56,517 nt of DNA from Ruminococcus sp. Zagget11 (GTDB lineage Bacteria; Bacillota; Clostridia; Oscillospirales; Ruminococcaceae). Location: positions 1 to 56,517 of the forward strand of contig MSHL01000010.1 in assembly GCA_001941135.1 (NCBI GenBank), given 5' to 3'. Position 1 is the first letter of the stretch, and each line of letters opens with the position of its first letter. The notes below the pieces were generated by a model, which worked only from the letters and a program-made list of their open reading frames with translations, was not told where the DNA came from and ran no database searches. Below, one piece after another: positions 33,366 to 42,075 of this stretch. Position numbers and translations under genes: made by a program.

Positions 33366-33650
33366 TTAATCATCCTCTTTCATTGGCACAATGTGTGTTC
33401 TGCCTTTAGAATAATGGATTTTAATCTTTTTTGTGCCTCCAAGGTTTTCTCCAATTGGAGAAATTACAACGCCTATGTTTTCACTAACGTCTAAAATTTC
33501 CTTTATCTGTCCATTGGTGTATATGGAAACTTTCCCCGTTCCATAGTTCTCGTTTAGAATCTTCTGCAATTCCTCAAAAGAAACTGTGAAATAACTCTTG
33601 TTCTGCGACGGGTCGTAGTCTTTAGAGCCGTAAACAGAATACGTTAAAAA
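33366..33650 (-). pseudogene. Orphan polymorphic-toxin C-terminal domain (Ntox50-like)
   Basis: The frame is open from 33650 to 33366 (about 94 residues) but has no ATG, GTG or TTG before 33569, so the toxin lacks its own start. The sequence YGSKDYDPSQNKSYF, a central IGVVISPIGENLGGTK and the ending KIHYSKGRTHIVPMKEDD resemble the C-terminal tip of type 50 polymorphic toxins, where the IHYSKxGxHIVP motif is typical. The N-terminal secretion part is missing. It is either a displaced toxin tip awaiting recombination or a remnant. Confidence 0.65.
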
Positions 33651-33802
33651 TCATAATACTTGCATTTTTGGCAAATGTCTTTCCACTGCTCTTTTTCCTT
33701 AAATTCCTCCGGGATAAATTTTTCTTTTATTTCTCGGTTTTCCATGCACTCGTCAATTGAAATATGCCTATCAATTAGCGGACACATTATTTTCTGCTCC
33801 AC
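33644..33802 (-). CDS. Small cysteine-containing protein
   Basis: About 52 residues from a GTG with GAGGAG 8 nt upstream (alternatives: ATG at 33787 or 33835). It contains MCPLIDRHISIDEC and ends WKDICQKCKYYDF; the four Cys in C-x10-C...C-x2-C spacing suggest a zinc or Fe-S knuckle. Small orphan proteins of this look are common in Firmicutes, with no known role. Its end overlaps the upstream edge of the toxin-tip frame. Confidence 0.6.
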   Translation of the reverse strand: MEQKIMCPLIDRHISIDECMENREIKEKFIPEEFKEKEQWKDICQKCKYYDF

Positions 33803-33857
33803 TTGCTTATCTCCTCTATGGCTTTCAACTTTCATGCCGGTGGATTTTATATTCTAT

Positions 33858-33885
33858 ATTATACCACTGTTTCCCGAATTGTCAA
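33858..33885 (-). promoter_or_regulatory. Promoter of the toxin-tip cluster
   Basis: Minus strand TTGACA (33880-33885), 16 bp, TATAAT (33858-33863). It would transcribe the small cysteine protein and the genes to its left. Confidence 0.65.
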
Positions 33886-34034
33886 GCACTTTTCCTCAAC
33901 ATAATTATTTCCCACAGCCTTACCGGCAGGAATATCAACGGAAACAGCACTGCCGCTTAGTCACCCTTATGCTCCGCTCCGTATGCCGTTGAAAGCTGTA
34001 TTATCAATTTCCGTGTAAAATCCCCCTCAAGCCC

Positions 34035-34064
34035 TTGACATACCCATATTTTAGGGTGTATAAT
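34035..34064 (+). promoter_or_regulatory. holA promoter
   Basis: TTGACA (34035-34040), 18 bp, TATAAT (34059-34064). The spacer contains an inverted repeat ACCCATATTTTAGGGT. Confidence 0.6.
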
Positions 34065-34132
34065 ATTAAAAAGCAAATGCGGCTATGCTTTGTGTGGTGT
34101 AGCCCTTTATTTTTGTTGTTAGGGAGGTTTAC

Positions 34133-35182
34133 ATGGGAGCAATTACACAATCGGAGCTTGAACGCCGAATTAAAGGCGGCGATATTTCCGGTGCGTACTA
34201 CCTTTACGGAACAGACTTCTATGACATTCAGATTACAGAAAAATCTTTGGTTGAAAAGACCGTTTCCAAGGACGACCGTGACTTTAATCTCCACAGCTTT
34301 GAGGGCAAGGACATTGATATTTCCGCTCTCTGCGATGCCTGCGAATGTCTGCCTGTTTTTGCGGAAAAGCTGTGCGTCACCGTCTGCGATCTTGACCTTG
34401 AAACGGAAAAGCTGCCCGACAAGGCTATGAAACAGCTTACGGAAACAATAAAAAATCTTCCCGAAACCACTGTGCTGGTGTTTTACACCGCCAATGCAGA
34501 TGTGTGCAAGGGCAAAAAGACACCCTCCGCCAAAAATAAAAAGCTTATTGACGCCGTATCAAAATCGGGTACGGTATGCATTTTCCCCACAAAAACCAAA
34601 TCCGATGCCATACGGGAAATTTCTCGGCTTTGCTCCAAAGAGGGCTGCACTGTGGATTCGGCGGCGGCTGATATGCTGTTTGAACGCTGCTGCGGGGATT
34701 TTTTGATGATTGCGGGCGAGGTTCAAAAGCTGTGCGCCTACTGTGCAGGAAAGAATATTACCACTGAAACCGTGAATCTGCTGACCCCCGAAACCCCCGA
34801 TGCAAAGGGCTATGAGCTTGCGGACGCAGCGGCGGCGGGAAACATTTCCCTTTCAATGAAGCTGCTCAGCGAGCTTACCGCTATGAGAAGCGATCCTGTA
34901 TATCTGCTGTATGTGGTGACAGGCAGCATGATTGACATATACCGTGCAAGGCTGGCTTTGGACAGCAAGCATTCCGTGGGAGATGTTATGAACGATTTCG
35001 GCTATGCGAAAAACTTGGAATTTCGTGTGAAAAATGCCTTTAAGGCGGCAGGCAGAACCTCTGCGGTAAGACTGCGCCGCTGCATGGAAATTCTCACCGA
35101 AACGGATATGCGCTTCAAGACCGGCGGGGGAATACCCTCCGTACTTCTCGAAGAGGCAATTGTTAAAATGGCAAGGACTTAA
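34133..35182 (+). CDS. holA: DNA polymerase III delta subunit
   Basis: A 349-residue clamp-loader wrench subunit that opens the beta sliding clamp. The N-terminus GAYYLYGTDFYDIQITEKSL matches the family's YLLYGxDxFLxxE entry. The middle has the ATPase-like but Walker-less domain II. The C-terminal helical domain includes FRVKNAFKAAGRTSAVRLRR and LTETDMRFKTGG, typical of HolA. GGGAGG before the ATG. First gene of a unit with the toprim and cell-envelope acyltransferase genes. Confidence 0.9.
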   Translation: MGAITQSELERRIKGGDISGAYYLYGTDFYDIQITEKSLVEKTVSKDDRDFNLHSFEGKDIDISALCDACECLPVFAEKLCVTVCDLDLETEKLPDKAMKQLTETIKNLPETTVLVFYTANADVCKGKKTPSAKNKKLIDAVSKSGTVCIFPTKTKSDAIREISRLCSKEGCTVDSAAADMLFERCCGDFLMIAGEVQKLCAYCAGKNITTETVNLLTPETPDAKGYELADAAAAGNISLSMKLLSELTAMRSDPVYLLYVVTGSMIDIYRARLALDSKHSVGDVMNDFGYAKNLEFRVKNAFKAAGRTSAVRLRRCMEILTETDMRFKTGGGIPSVLLEEAIVKMART

Positions 35183-35185
35183 AGC

Positions 35186-35779
35186 ATGATAAATTTGAAA
35201 GAGGCAGTTATTGTCGAGGGGAAATATGATAAAATCAAGCTTTCGGCGGTGGTAAACGCTGTTATAATCTGCACCGACGGCTTTCATATATTCAAGGACA
35301 GGGATAAGCTGTCCGTTATCCGACACTATGCCCTGTCTGACGGAGTTATTATCCTCACGGACAGCGACAGTGCAGGTTTCAAGATACGCAGCTACATAAA
35401 GGGCTGTATTCCCGATGGGAAGATAATCAACGTATATATCCCCGATATTTTCGGAAAGGAGCGGCGAAAAAGCTCCCCGTCAAAGGAGGGAAAGCTGGGT
35501 GTTGAGGGCATGGACGTTAAAACCCTGACGGAAGCCTTTGAAAAAGCGGGGGTTATTTCCTGTGATACATCGGAAAGACAGCATGGCGGCATTGACAGAC
35601 TGCTTATGTACATGCTTGGGTACTCGGGCGGCGTAAACAGTGCCTTGAAACGAAAGCTGTTGCTTGAAAGGCTTAATCTCCCGTCACTTATGACCACCTC
35701 CGCAATTGTGGATATACTTAACACCATGATAACCGCCGAGGAGCTGAAAAGTCTTACCGCCGAGATAGATGAGGGTTAA
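35186..35779 (+). CDS. Toprim-domain protein, RNase M5-like
   Basis: A 197-residue protein with an N-terminal toprim domain: EAVIVEGKYDK (catalytic Glu), then ILTDSDSAGFKIRSY (DxDxAG metal site), as in ribonuclease M5, which matures 5S rRNA in Firmicutes. The C-terminal half (GIDRLLMYMLGY, LLLERLNLPSLMTTSAIVDIL) resembles the DUF4093 extension of RnmV. 3 bp after holA. rsmA/ksgA, the usual partner of rnmV, is not adjacent, so a divergent M5-type role is likely but not certain. Confidence 0.82.
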   Translation: MINLKEAVIVEGKYDKIKLSAVVNAVIICTDGFHIFKDRDKLSVIRHYALSDGVIILTDSDSAGFKIRSYIKGCIPDGKIINVYIPDIFGKERRKSSPSKEGKLGVEGMDVKTLTEAFEKAGVISCDTSERQHGGIDRLLMYMLGYSGGVNSALKRKLLLERLNLPSLMTTSAIVDILNTMITAEELKSLTAEIDEG

Positions 35780-35784
35780 TTTAT

Positions 35785-37251
35785 ATGGTATTTTCGGAGC
35801 TTACCTTTTTATATTACTTTCTGCCCATAGTAATGGTGATATATTTCTTCCTCCCCACCAAAGGCAGAAACATACTTATTTTCATAACGGGACTGATTTT
35901 CTACGCCTGGGGCGAACCTTTCTATGTTTTCATAATGCTGCTTTCCACGGCTATCGACTACACTGCGGGGCGGCTTATGGACAGGTGGGACGATGATAAT
36001 TCAAAGCGGAAAAAATGCCTGCTGGTTTCCGTCTGCATGAACGTGGGTCTGCTGGCGATTTTCAAATACAGCGATTTTATCACAGACAATATAAACGCGC
36101 TTATAGGCAGCGATATAACCAATCCTGTCCTAAGCCTTAACAAGCTGCTTAACGACCTTTTTGACTTCGGACTGAACGAAAAGCAGGTGGATCTCCCTAT
36201 CGGAATTTCCTTTTTCACTTTTCAGAGTATGTCCTATACCATTGACCTTTACCTTAAAAAAATCAAGGTTCAGAAAAGCTTTATCAACTTTGCCTCCTAT
36301 GTGTCCCTTTTTCCGCAGATTGTGGCGGGGCCTATTGTGCGGTACAGCGAGGTCGCCGATGAGCTTGAGGAGCGCACTGTAAATCTTTCCAAAATAAACT
36401 GCGGTGTGTCTATGTTTGTGCGAGGTCTTTCAAAGAAAATTCTGCTTGCCAATAATATCGGCATGATCTGGACGGAAATAAAGGCAATGGATTACAGTCA
36501 GATTTCCGCTTCCGTGGCATGGCTGGGGATACTTGCATTCACATTCCAGATTTACTACGACTTTTCAGGCTATTCGGATATGGCAATAGGACTGGGTAAA
36601 ATGCTGGGATTTGATTTCCCGAAAAACTTTGACCACCCCTATATTTCCCAAAGCATCAGCGAGTTTTGGCGGAGATGGCATATAACCATGGGAAGCTGGT
36701 TCAAGTCCTATGTTTACATACCCTTAGGCGGCAGCCGCTGCTCCGCATTAAAAACCTATCGCAACCTTATCATAGTATGGGCGCTGACGGGACTGTGGCA
36801 CGGCGCAAGCTGGAATTTCGTACTGTGGGGACTGTATTTCGGTGTTCTTGTCATAATAGAAAGAATCGGCTGGGGGAAAATCCTTGAAAAGCTGCCCTCA
36901 CCTGCGAGAATAATATATACCTTTGTACTTGTGGTATTCGGGTGGGTGCTGTTCGATACGGACACCATCGGCGATGCGGCAAGCTACTTTGCGGCAATGT
37001 TCGGTGCGGGAAACGGTGCGGCTGCCAACAGCGGCTATGCCCTGTATGTAATTTCGCAGAATATACCCCTTATCGCAGCTTGCGTGCTTTTGGCAGGGGG
37101 ACTTGGCTCAAGGCTTATAGATTACTGCAGCAGGAAATATCCCAAGGGTGCGGCGGCTGTTTCCGTTCCACTGAAAACGGCGGCTCTGCTCATCTGCACC
37201 TGCTATCTGGCTGATGCCGCCTATAACCCGTTTATGTATTTCAGGTTCTGA
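35785..37251 (+). CDS. MBOAT-family O-acyltransferase (AlgI-like)
   Basis: 488 residues with about eleven membrane segments. AlgI-like hallmarks are LPIVMVIYFFLP and a FYAWGEPFYVFIM segment near the N-terminus, GISFFTFQSMSYTID, FWRRWHITMGSWFKSYVYIP and the catalytic-His region LTGLWHGASWNFVLWG. Such proteins pass acetyl groups across the membrane for O-acetylation of surface polysaccharides. The next gene encodes its usual DHHW/AlgX-like partner. The start is 5 bp after the toprim gene. Confidence 0.92.
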   Translation: MVFSELTFLYYFLPIVMVIYFFLPTKGRNILIFITGLIFYAWGEPFYVFIMLLSTAIDYTAGRLMDRWDDDNSKRKKCLLVSVCMNVGLLAIFKYSDFITDNINALIGSDITNPVLSLNKLLNDLFDFGLNEKQVDLPIGISFFTFQSMSYTIDLYLKKIKVQKSFINFASYVSLFPQIVAGPIVRYSEVADELEERTVNLSKINCGVSMFVRGLSKKILLANNIGMIWTEIKAMDYSQISASVAWLGILAFTFQIYYDFSGYSDMAIGLGKMLGFDFPKNFDHPYISQSISEFWRRWHITMGSWFKSYVYIPLGGSRCSALKTYRNLIIVWALTGLWHGASWNFVLWGLYFGVLVIIERIGWGKILEKLPSPARIIYTFVLVVFGWVLFDTDTIGDAASYFAAMFGAGNGAAANSGYALYVISQNIPLIAACVLLAGGLGSRLIDYCSRKYPKGAAAVSVPLKTAALLICTCYLADAAYNPFMYFRF

Positions 37252-37266
37252 TTTTGGTGAAAAGCT

Positions 37267-38469
37267 ATGAATAATAACGATGATATTGTTGCAAACAACA
37301 AAACCTTTGCCGCAGGGCAGAAAAAATTCATAAGCCGTGCCGCCCTGCTTTCGGTGCTGCTCTTTTTCGGCGTGCTGATTTTTTTGGGGGCGGTAACATT
37401 TTTCTCCGAAAAGGAGAGCTTTTCGGAGAACGCTAACAAATACCTCGCCGATTTCCCCAAAATCACTTGGGAAAATTACTTTGACGGTACGGTAACAAGC
37501 GGAATTGAGGACTATGTTGCGGATCATTTTGCATGGCATGACAGCTGGGTTCGTGCCAAATCCACTATAGAGCTTGCCTTGGGGCGGCGTGAGCAAAACG
37601 GAGTATATATCCTGAAAAACCGCATTGTGAAAAGGGCCGAGGAAGCGGACGAAACAATTCTCCAAAAAAATCTTGACGGTATACGCAGCTTTTCCGAAGC
37701 CCTTGATGCGCCTGTTTACCTTATGCTTGTTCCAACCTCCGTGGAAATTTACAGTGACGAGCTGCCAAAAAATGCGCCAAATCTCGATCAGCGGGCTTTT
37801 ATGGACAGGGTAAAGGATGACCTTGGGGACAGTGTGGAATTTCTTGATGTTTACAGTGCAATGATGTCACAGCGGGATAATTACATTTATTACCGCACCG
37901 ACCACCACTGGACAACCTTGGGGGCATATACCGCTTACTCCGCTGTCGGTCGAAAAATGGGATATGAGCCTCTTGACGAAACCGCCTTTGATATCGAACA
38001 CACGGAGGGCGCTTTTAACGGAACATTTTACTCAAAGGTGCTTTACGAGGGAATAGAGAGCGACAGTATAGATCTTTGGCATCTTCCCCAATCGGAAAAC
38101 GATTTAACTGTTGAGGTTTATACCTCGGTTGATTCGGAACCGGAGATATATGACAGCATATATTTTCGGGATTACCTCTCCGTAAAGGATAAATATTCGG
38201 TATTCCTCGGTTCAAATCAGCCCATAGTTACAATAAATACCGGCTATATCGGCGGCAAGCTGCTTATTATAAAGGACAGCTACGCCAACAGCTATGTTCC
38301 CCTGCTGCTGTCGCACTATTCGGAAATAATGCTTATTGACCTGCGTTACATACAACTGCCCCTTGACAGTGTAATCGATACCGAGGACTATGACAGTGTT
38401 CTGATACTCTACAACGTATCCGGTTTTTCCACAGATGAGAATTTGAAAAAATTGGGTATGGCGGGGTAA
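37267..38469 (+). CDS. DHHW-family (AlgX/AlgJ SGNH-like) surface acetylation protein
   Basis: 400 residues: one N-terminal membrane segment (about 25-48) followed by an extracytoplasmic domain. It contains YYRTDHHWTTLGAYTAY, the DHHW motif that gives the family its name, and LLIIKDSYANS, an SGNH-hydrolase-like serine block. Works with the MBOAT protein to place acetyl groups on an exported polymer. ATG with GGTGA about 8 nt upstream, 15 bp after the MBOAT gene. Confidence 0.88.
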   Translation: MNNNDDIVANNKTFAAGQKKFISRAALLSVLLFFGVLIFLGAVTFFSEKESFSENANKYLADFPKITWENYFDGTVTSGIEDYVADHFAWHDSWVRAKSTIELALGRREQNGVYILKNRIVKRAEEADETILQKNLDGIRSFSEALDAPVYLMLVPTSVEIYSDELPKNAPNLDQRAFMDRVKDDLGDSVEFLDVYSAMMSQRDNYIYYRTDHHWTTLGAYTAYSAVGRKMGYEPLDETAFDIEHTEGAFNGTFYSKVLYEGIESDSIDLWHLPQSENDLTVEVYTSVDSEPEIYDSIYFRDYLSVKDKYSVFLGSNQPIVTINTGYIGGKLLIIKDSYANSYVPLLLSHYSEIMLIDLRYIQLPLDSVIDTEDYDSVLILYNVSGFSTDENLKKLGMAG

Positions 38470-38573
38470 TGAAAATGGCACATGATACTCATAAAAAATA
38501 CACCGTTGATGAATTTTACTCAATGGATTTGCCCGAACGCTGTGAGCTTCCGACCTTTTATAAACCAATTTAA
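38469..38573 (+). pseudogene. Uma2-like endonuclease N-terminal fragment
   Basis: A 34-codon frame (start overlapping the previous stop, TAATG) reads KKYTVDEFYSMDLPERCEL, resembling the start of Uma2/DUF820 proteins, then ends LPTFYKPI. The nuclease core is missing. A leftover of a larger gene, or a short decoy ORF. Confidence 0.5.
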
Positions 38574-38578
38574 ATAAC

Positions 38579-38622
38579 AATAAGCCCCACGGGAAGATTC
38601 CAAGATTCCCCGTGGGCTTATT
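38579..38622. terminator. Bidirectional terminator between DHHW and argS units
   Basis: An imperfect 16-bp stem AATAAGCCCCACGGGAA / TTCCCCGTGGGCTTATT with T-rich flanks on both strands. Confidence 0.8.
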
Positions 38623-38631
38623 CTTTGCAAA

Positions 38632-40383
38632 TTACATATTTTCTACGGTTTCTATGCCCAGTACATCAAGATGTTTGGTTATTACCCTCTTTACCGTAAG
38701 AGAAAGGGCAAGCCAGCTGAGCTTTTTATCCTCGTCCTCTTCGTCAAGGATTCTGTTTTCGTGGTAGAACCTTGAAAAGGCTACTGCCAGCTGATATGCG
38801 TTTTCACACACATAGTTTGGCGCTTTTTCACTCATGGCAAGTCGAAAAGCATCTCCTGTCATCAGCAGCCTTAGCATTATTTCCCGCTCTGCATCGGTAT
38901 ATATCCCCCTGAATTCGGGTTTTAATCCCTCCGCTTTATTCATAATCGAATTTATTCGGGAAATTGTGTAGAGAATATATATCCCTGTTTTGCCCTCGGC
39001 GGAAAGAAATTTATCTATGTCGAATATATAATCCTTGGCACGGTGATTTATCAAATCTCCGAATTTAAGGGCAGCCATTCCCAGCTTGCGGGCATACTCC
39101 GAACGATTTTCCTCCGACACAAAGGCGGACGACTCAAGCCGCTTTTCCGATGACTCCGTAACAGTTTCGATAAGGTCGCTGAGCCTCATAACTCCGCCAT
39201 CTCTGGTTTTATAGGGCTTTCCGTCACTGCCGTTCATCGTTCCGAAGCCCAGCAGCTCCAGTTCGGTTTCCTGCGGGACAAGCTGAGCCCTCTTGGCGCA
39301 GCGGAATACCTGCGTGAAATGCAGCTCCTGTCTTTTATCCACCACATACCATATCTTGTCGGGTTTAAAATCCCTTTCCCGCTGAATAATGGTTGCCAAA
39401 TCCGTGGTTGCGTAAATACTGGAATTATCCGACTTTCTTACAATAGCGGGCGGTATGGGTGCTTTGTCGTCCTCTTGCTGAACGTCCACCACAAGCGCAC
39501 CGTCACTTTCATAGGAAAGTCCCTTTTCCTCAAGGATTTTCATAAGCTCGGGGATATATTTATCCGCATCGCTTTCCCCGTACCAATAGTCGAAGTCTAC
39601 GCCCAGCCTTGAATAGTTCTCTTTAAGGTCAGCCACGGAAACTCTGAGTATCTCTTTCCAAAGAGCGGTGTACCCCGCTCTGCCGTTTTGCAGCTCGTAT
39701 GTGGCAATATGCGCCTTTTCCTTAAAGGCTTCATCCTCCTTGCTTTTATTGCTTGCAAAGGGATATACCTCGCAAAGAAGCTCGGCGGAAAGCGGCTCTA
39801 CACTGTCCCTTTCGGGATCAAAATCAGCCGCAAAGCAGCGCCTTTCGGGGAAACGCTCGTTAAGCTCCGCTATAACAAGACCTATCTGCAGTCCCCAGTC
39901 ACCCAAGTGAACATCGGAATAAACCTTGTGACCGCAGGCACGGGCTAAATTTTTCATTGCCTGACCTATTATAGCCGAACGCAAATGCCCGATATGGAGC
40001 GGCTTTGCCACGTTAGGTCCACCATAGTCTATAACTATGGTCTGAGGATTTTCCGCTTGGGGAATACCTGCGTGTTCGTCTGCGGCTATTTCCTTAACCA
40101 CCGACAATATATATTCATCGGTAAGTATAAGGTTGATAAATCCCGGCTTTACCACCTCTGCCGAGGAAAACTCCGATTTTTCCCTCAAAAGGGCGGCAAC
40201 CTCCTCCGCTATCATAAAGGGTGCTTTTCTGTATAGCTTTGCACCTGCAAACGCGCCGTTGCACTGAAACTGGCATATATCTGGTCTGTCCGAGGGCGTA
40301 ACCTCACCCAATGCAGGGTCATAGCCGCATTGCTCAAATGCGGCTATGACTATGGCGGTGAGGGCTTTTGTTATGGAATTCAC
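38632..40383 (-). CDS. argS: Arginyl-tRNA synthetase
   Basis: 583 residues. The ArgRS-specific N-terminal Add1 domain precedes the HIGH motif in KPLHIGHLRSAIIGQ (about residue 133). The core has the DVHLGDWGLQIGL block; the C-terminal helical anticodon domain ends LSLTVKRVITKHLDVLGIE. A strict KMSKS is absent, as in many ArgRS; GKPYKTRDGG stands at that place. GTG start with AAGGGGG before it, 15 bp after the mannanase gene, so it appears to be the last gene of a carbohydrate operon. Confidence 0.93.
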   Translation of the reverse strand: MNSITKALTAIVIAAFEQCGYDPALGEVTPSDRPDICQFQCNGAFAGAKLYRKAPFMIAEEVAALLREKSEFSSAEVVKPGFINLILTDEYILSVVKEIAADEHAGIPQAENPQTIVIDYGGPNVAKPLHIGHLRSAIIGQAMKNLARACGHKVYSDVHLGDWGLQIGLVIAELNERFPERRCFAADFDPERDSVEPLSAELLCEVYPFASNKSKEDEAFKEKAHIATYELQNGRAGYTALWKEILRVSVADLKENYSRLGVDFDYWYGESDADKYIPELMKILEEKGLSYESDGALVVDVQQEDDKAPIPPAIVRKSDNSSIYATTDLATIIQRERDFKPDKIWYVVDKRQELHFTQVFRCAKRAQLVPQETELELLGFGTMNGSDGKPYKTRDGGVMRLSDLIETVTESSEKRLESSAFVSEENRSEYARKLGMAALKFGDLINHRAKDYIFDIDKFLSAEGKTGIYILYTISRINSIMNKAEGLKPEFRGIYTDAEREIMLRLLMTGDAFRLAMSEKAPNYVCENAYQLAVAFSRFYHENRILDEEDEDKKLSWLALSLTVKRVITKHLDVLGIETVENM

Positions 40384-40398
40384 TGTCCGCTGTCCCCC

Positions 40399-42075
40399 TT
40401 ATTCAGCCTTTTCATAGGTTGTCAGATTCGGCAGCTCATCAAGGGTAAGCACTCTTTCGTGATTGTATGCCTTTATAAGCAGCTCGGTTGTGGTATATTC
40501 GTCATTGAGTACAACGCCCAGCTTCATAGTAAAGGGATCCGACCATGTGCCCCAGAAAAGCCAACGTGAATTATCCCTGAATACCTTGTCGGGATCCATT
40601 ACGCAGCCGTTTTCGGTCAGGGCGATAAGCTTGGTCTTTTCACCGTAATTTGTCGCCATATCACCGAAACGTCCGCTCTGTGAGGTATCTACCTGCTCAC
40701 CTGCATATATATCCCAGCCGCAAATGTCAACGGTTTCATCTCCGGGGTACCAATCGGGATCCTGTCCGTTCCATACCCAAATAAGGTTATTGAGTCCATG
40801 CTCATTGGTCATCTTATCGTACATTACATTCCACAGCTTGATATAGCTTTCAGGCTCGCAGTCGCCCCACCAGAACCAGCCGCCCGATGCCTCGTGGAGA
40901 GGCCGCCAAAGAATAGGCACATCCTCATCGGCAAGCCTTTTCAGCTGTTCAGCCATATTGTCTATATCGTCCATAAGGAGCTGATATGCCTCATCGTCCT
41001 CGCCGTTCATAGCCTTATCCAAATCAAGGTTGGAGCCTTCCTTATAGAAGGAGCTGTACCAAGGATTTTCGCTGTCATTTTTTGCATATGCCTCGGGGGT
41101 TGTCCAGTGCCAGCAGAATTGTACTATTCCTCCGGCATTTACATACCAGTCATAAGCGTATTCTATGGTTGAGGATGTAGTGCCGTGTGCCTGCGAGCCT
41201 AAGCTGTAGCCGCTTACGTCAAGTCCCAGTACCGCAAAGGATTTACCTGTAGCCGCAAGTATTTTCTCGTATTCGCTGGAGGCTCTGCCCTCGTCGGCAT
41301 ACTGACCCGCAAGGGAATATTTACCGTAAATATCGCAGAGGAAGTTGTAAAGGCGGACGGTGTTTTCACTGGCATTCTCGTTGGTAAGACCCGATGTAAC
41401 GTTGTAGGTTTCTTCGGTTACGGCTGTGGATTTTGTCAGAATAATGCAGTCGTAATCCACATATCCCCAATAAGGTGTTACCGCTATCTCCCGTGTACCC
41501 TCTTCAAGATAAATATTGGAGAGAATACAATCGGTAAACTCGTCAAGACCGTTGTTGGTTATATCTCCGATCTGTTCGCCGTCCACAAAGACATAGTTTA
41601 CCCTGTCGTCGGAGCTGCCCTTTGTGCGGAAGTTAAGGTTATAAAATCCCGTGTATTCCACATCTACGGTGACGGTCATTTTATCCCCGTCCACATTCAC
41701 ACCCGATACATACTGACCGCCTGAAGCAAGCTCGTTGTCCGACACCTTGGCATTACCCTCCAGCGCTGCCGTTTCACATTCCACAGTAAGGGTGTAGTCA
41801 TCGGGAACATTGTTTTCGGTGAGGGGATAATCGCTCAAATCCAGATTTTCGTTGTACTCCGTGCGTATATCACCGTAGATTCCCAAGGGTGTTTTGCTTT
41901 CCTCTTCGGTTTCGGCAGCGTTCTCCTGCTCGGTCTGAACGGCATCACCCTCGCTTGCGGTATCTTCTCCCTCCGAGGAGGAATCGGAACAAGCCGTCAA
42001 CGCCGAAAGACACATTGCCGCAGCAGCTATAAGGGCAAGACTTCTTTTAAAAGATGTTTTCTTCATCATTTTCAT
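40399..42075 (-). CDS. GH26 beta-mannanase lipoprotein with CBM35-like domain
   Basis: 558 residues: lipoprotein signal (LSALTACS), an acidic Ser/Glu linker, a CBM35-type beta-sandwich (about 85-225, with YVSGVNVDGDKMTVTVDVEY and FVDGEQIGDI), then a GH26 barrel. Catalytic residues are seen in LWRPLHEASGGWFWWG (acid/base Glu) and IALTENG (nucleophile Glu). It cleaves beta-1,4-mannan at the cell surface. The ATG overlaps the stop of the upstream amidohydrolase by 4 bp (ATGA). No dockerin is present. Confidence 0.9.
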   Translation of the reverse strand: MKMMKKTSFKRSLALIAAAAMCLSALTACSDSSSEGEDTASEGDAVQTEQENAAETEEESKTPLGIYGDIRTEYNENLDLSDYPLTENNVPDDYTLTVECETAALEGNAKVSDNELASGGQYVSGVNVDGDKMTVTVDVEYTGFYNLNFRTKGSSDDRVNYVFVDGEQIGDITNNGLDEFTDCILSNIYLEEGTREIAVTPYWGYVDYDCIILTKSTAVTEETYNVTSGLTNENASENTVRLYNFLCDIYGKYSLAGQYADEGRASSEYEKILAATGKSFAVLGLDVSGYSLGSQAHGTTSSTIEYAYDWYVNAGGIVQFCWHWTTPEAYAKNDSENPWYSSFYKEGSNLDLDKAMNGEDDEAYQLLMDDIDNMAEQLKRLADEDVPILWRPLHEASGGWFWWGDCEPESYIKLWNVMYDKMTNEHGLNNLIWVWNGQDPDWYPGDETVDICGWDIYAGEQVDTSQSGRFGDMATNYGEKTKLIALTENGCVMDPDKVFRDNSRWLFWGTWSDPFTMKLGVVLNDEYTTTELLIKAYNHERVLTLDELPNLTTYEKAE

